A DNA stretch of 64,000 nt, taken from positions 1 to 64,000 of the forward strand of contig NZ_BBWH01000039.1 in assembly GCF_001463705.1 (NCBI RefSeq), written 5' to 3'. Below, piece after piece: positions 63,039-64,000 of the stretch. The translations under genes and the position numbers were made by a program. The stretch is from Aureimonas sp. AU12 (GTDB taxonomy: Bacteria; Pseudomonadota; Alphaproteobacteria; Rhizobiales; Rhizobiaceae). The notes under the pieces were generated by a model. It was not told where the DNA came from, made no database searches, and was given only the letters and a program-made list of their open reading frames with translations. Every line of letters begins with the position of its first letter. The stretch's first letter is position 1.

Positions 63039-63877
63039 CGCGGGCGACTTTTCATGGGGTATGGACAAGCCGGCATCGCGATCGGGCGATCGTTTGCTCC
63101 TTTCGGAGCGCGTCTTCGTGTGGAGGGCGGTCGGCGTGCGCACTATCGCGCAAATCGGTTGATAGAACCTTTAAGGCAGGCGGATCAATCGGCGCAAACC
63201 TCTGATTCCGATCATATTCTCTTACCGCCGACGCATCGGCGTGATCATGCTGCAGCGCGAGGAGATTGCGCCGAAATCATGGAATCGGATGTGGCGGGAA
63301 TAAGAAAAACGTACTGATGCGGATGCGCCAATGGCGGGTGGTCTCAACGGCTGGACGGTCCGCGCGGTCCCGGGCTTGGGTGGAGCGCCAGCCCTTGTCA
63401 GGCGACATCGATGAACGGTCCGAACGGTCTTCCGCGCTGTTCCAAGTGGTCCTTGCGGTCGGTTCTTCACCTCGCCGTCTTTCCGTCTTCGCCCTGCTCG
63501 TCCTTCTGCCTCCTTGGCCAGCGGCTCTCCTCGGCCTCGTTGGCTCGGGGCGCTTCCACGGCCTTCCTTATCCGCCCCTTCCGCCTCAACCGCGCCCCTC
63601 AAACTCGCCATCCCGGGCCTGATCCGGGATCCATGCCCGAACTCAGGAAGAGCCAGAACCGGTTTACAGCACGCCTTCCCCCGCACAGTCGTCGAACGCC
63701 GTCCACCCTCGCGGCATGGATCCCGGGTCAAGCCCGGGATGACGATGCGGAAAAGAAAAGGCAGCGCGGCGAGGCACGAGGCAGCGAAGCGGTGAGCAAG
63801 ACAAGGGCGAAACGCCCAAGCCTCGCTAAACGCTCGCGGCCACGATGGCCCTCCCGGCGCGCCCATCGCGCCCCCGC
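63039..63877. other. long intergenic region with a palindromic repeat
   Basis: This 839-base region has no gene I can support. The 233-residue frame inside it (63222-63923, minus) lacks a family look, and its composition follows the intergenic repeat. It contains the inverted-repeat element at 63609-63741 and lower-GC patches around 63150-63320. Confidence 0.65.
63609..63741. repeat. alphaproteobacterial palindromic intergenic repeat
   Basis: Arms 63609-63637 and 63713-63741 are inverted copies of 29 bases with two mismatches, separated by 75 bases. Each arm is itself a palindrome of cccggg and gatcc type. Similar sequences are scattered between genes in many alphaproteobacterial genomes. 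Confidence 0.8.
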
Positions 63878-64000
63878 TCAATCCACCGGCAGCATCCGCC
63901 CTTCGCGGTCGGACACGAAGCACAGGTCGAGCAGCTTCTGGATCTCGGCGGCGCGCCGGAAATCCGGCTGGCCGTTGTCGCCGGTCATCATCGCCATGGC
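63878..64000 (-). CDS. C-terminal fragment of a probable Gfo/Idh/MocA oxidoreductase, cut by window edge
   Basis: Forty residues are visible, ending MMTGDNGQPDFRRAAEIQKL then CFVSDREGRMLPVD and a TGA. This is the typical end of sugar-dehydrogenase-like Gfo/Idh/MocA proteins, which often pair with ABC sugar transporters. The rest lies beyond the window. Confidence 0.6.
   Translation of the reverse strand, partial: AMAMMTGDNGQPDFRRAAEIQKLLDLCFVSDREGRMLPVD

Noticed and set aside
63222..63923. A 233-residue minus-strand frame
   Set aside because: It spans the palindromic repeat, has no family motif, and overlaps the end of the oxidoreductase fragment in another frame.

Overview
The window is a stretch of high-GC chromosome from an alphaproteobacterium, most likely a member of the Hyphomicrobiales (Rhizobiales). 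The Aurantimonadaceae/Rhizobiaceae neighbourhood is a guess. Supporting signs are a single-chain cobalamin-dependent MetH, a MaeB malic enzyme with a phosphotransacetylase-like tail, a RpoH2-type sigma factor, the block SUV3-like helicase / S4 protein / 7Fe ferredoxin / CarD / RpoH, a phaAB operon divergent from phaR, and alphaproteobacterial palindromic intergenic repeats. I saw no rRNA, tRNA, CRISPR array, prophage or insertion sequence. Gene starts were set from family length, Shine-Dalgarno sequences and ATGA/GTGA overlaps. Most other long open frames are shadows produced by GC bias.

Layout. 0.1-3.7 kb: a sugar ABC transporter of the YtfR-YtfT-YjfF type. 3.7-3.9 kb: a convergent intergenic region holding three hairpins. 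3.9-18.7 kb (all minus): malic enzyme, an RND efflux pump with its adaptor, methionine synthase behind a SahR-like palindrome, a HAD hydrolase, 6-phosphogluconate dehydrogenase and transketolase. 19-21.7 kb (plus): the TonB energy module exbB-exbD-tonB. 21.7-29.9 kb: a transport and sensing island with a SAF-domain oxidoreductase divergent from tctD, then a histidine kinase fused in one frame to a periplasmic solute-binding protein, then tctC-tctB-tctA closed by a strong terminator. 30-34.2 kb: a tiny unknown protein, an AI-2E family permease and an M48 lipoprotein protease. 34.3-41 kb (minus): rpoH2, carD, fdxA, an S4 protein and a helicase.

41-47.5 kb: two tandem PepSY-like secreted proteins, the polyhydroxybutyrate genes phaB, phaA and divergent phaR, then rpmF, mtgA and ispA. 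47.5-48.5 kb: a RES/Xre-type toxin-antitoxin pair. 48.5-54.5 kb: a lytic transglycosylase, ispG, two 52-residue DUF3309-like membrane peptides, a DeoR regulator with an MFS carrier, and a formate/nitrite-type channel. 54.6-58.1 kb: pyruvate carboxylase. 58.2-61.5 kb: a ribbon-helix-helix protein with a palindrome in its promoter, then a periplasmic GMC dehydrogenase set (Tat-signal small subunit, FAD subunit, pseudoazurin). 61.5-64 kb: a VOC protein, a DMT exporter, a repeat-bearing intergenic region and the end of a probable Gfo/Idh/MocA dehydrogenase cut by the window edge.

Central carbon genes (malic enzyme, pyruvate carboxylase, transketolase, 6-phosphogluconate dehydrogenase, PHB synthesis) suggest a heterotroph that uses organic acids and sugars and stores PHB. 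The most unusual item is the kinase/solute-binding-protein fusion at 23954-26464 next to a tripartite tricarboxylate transporter.
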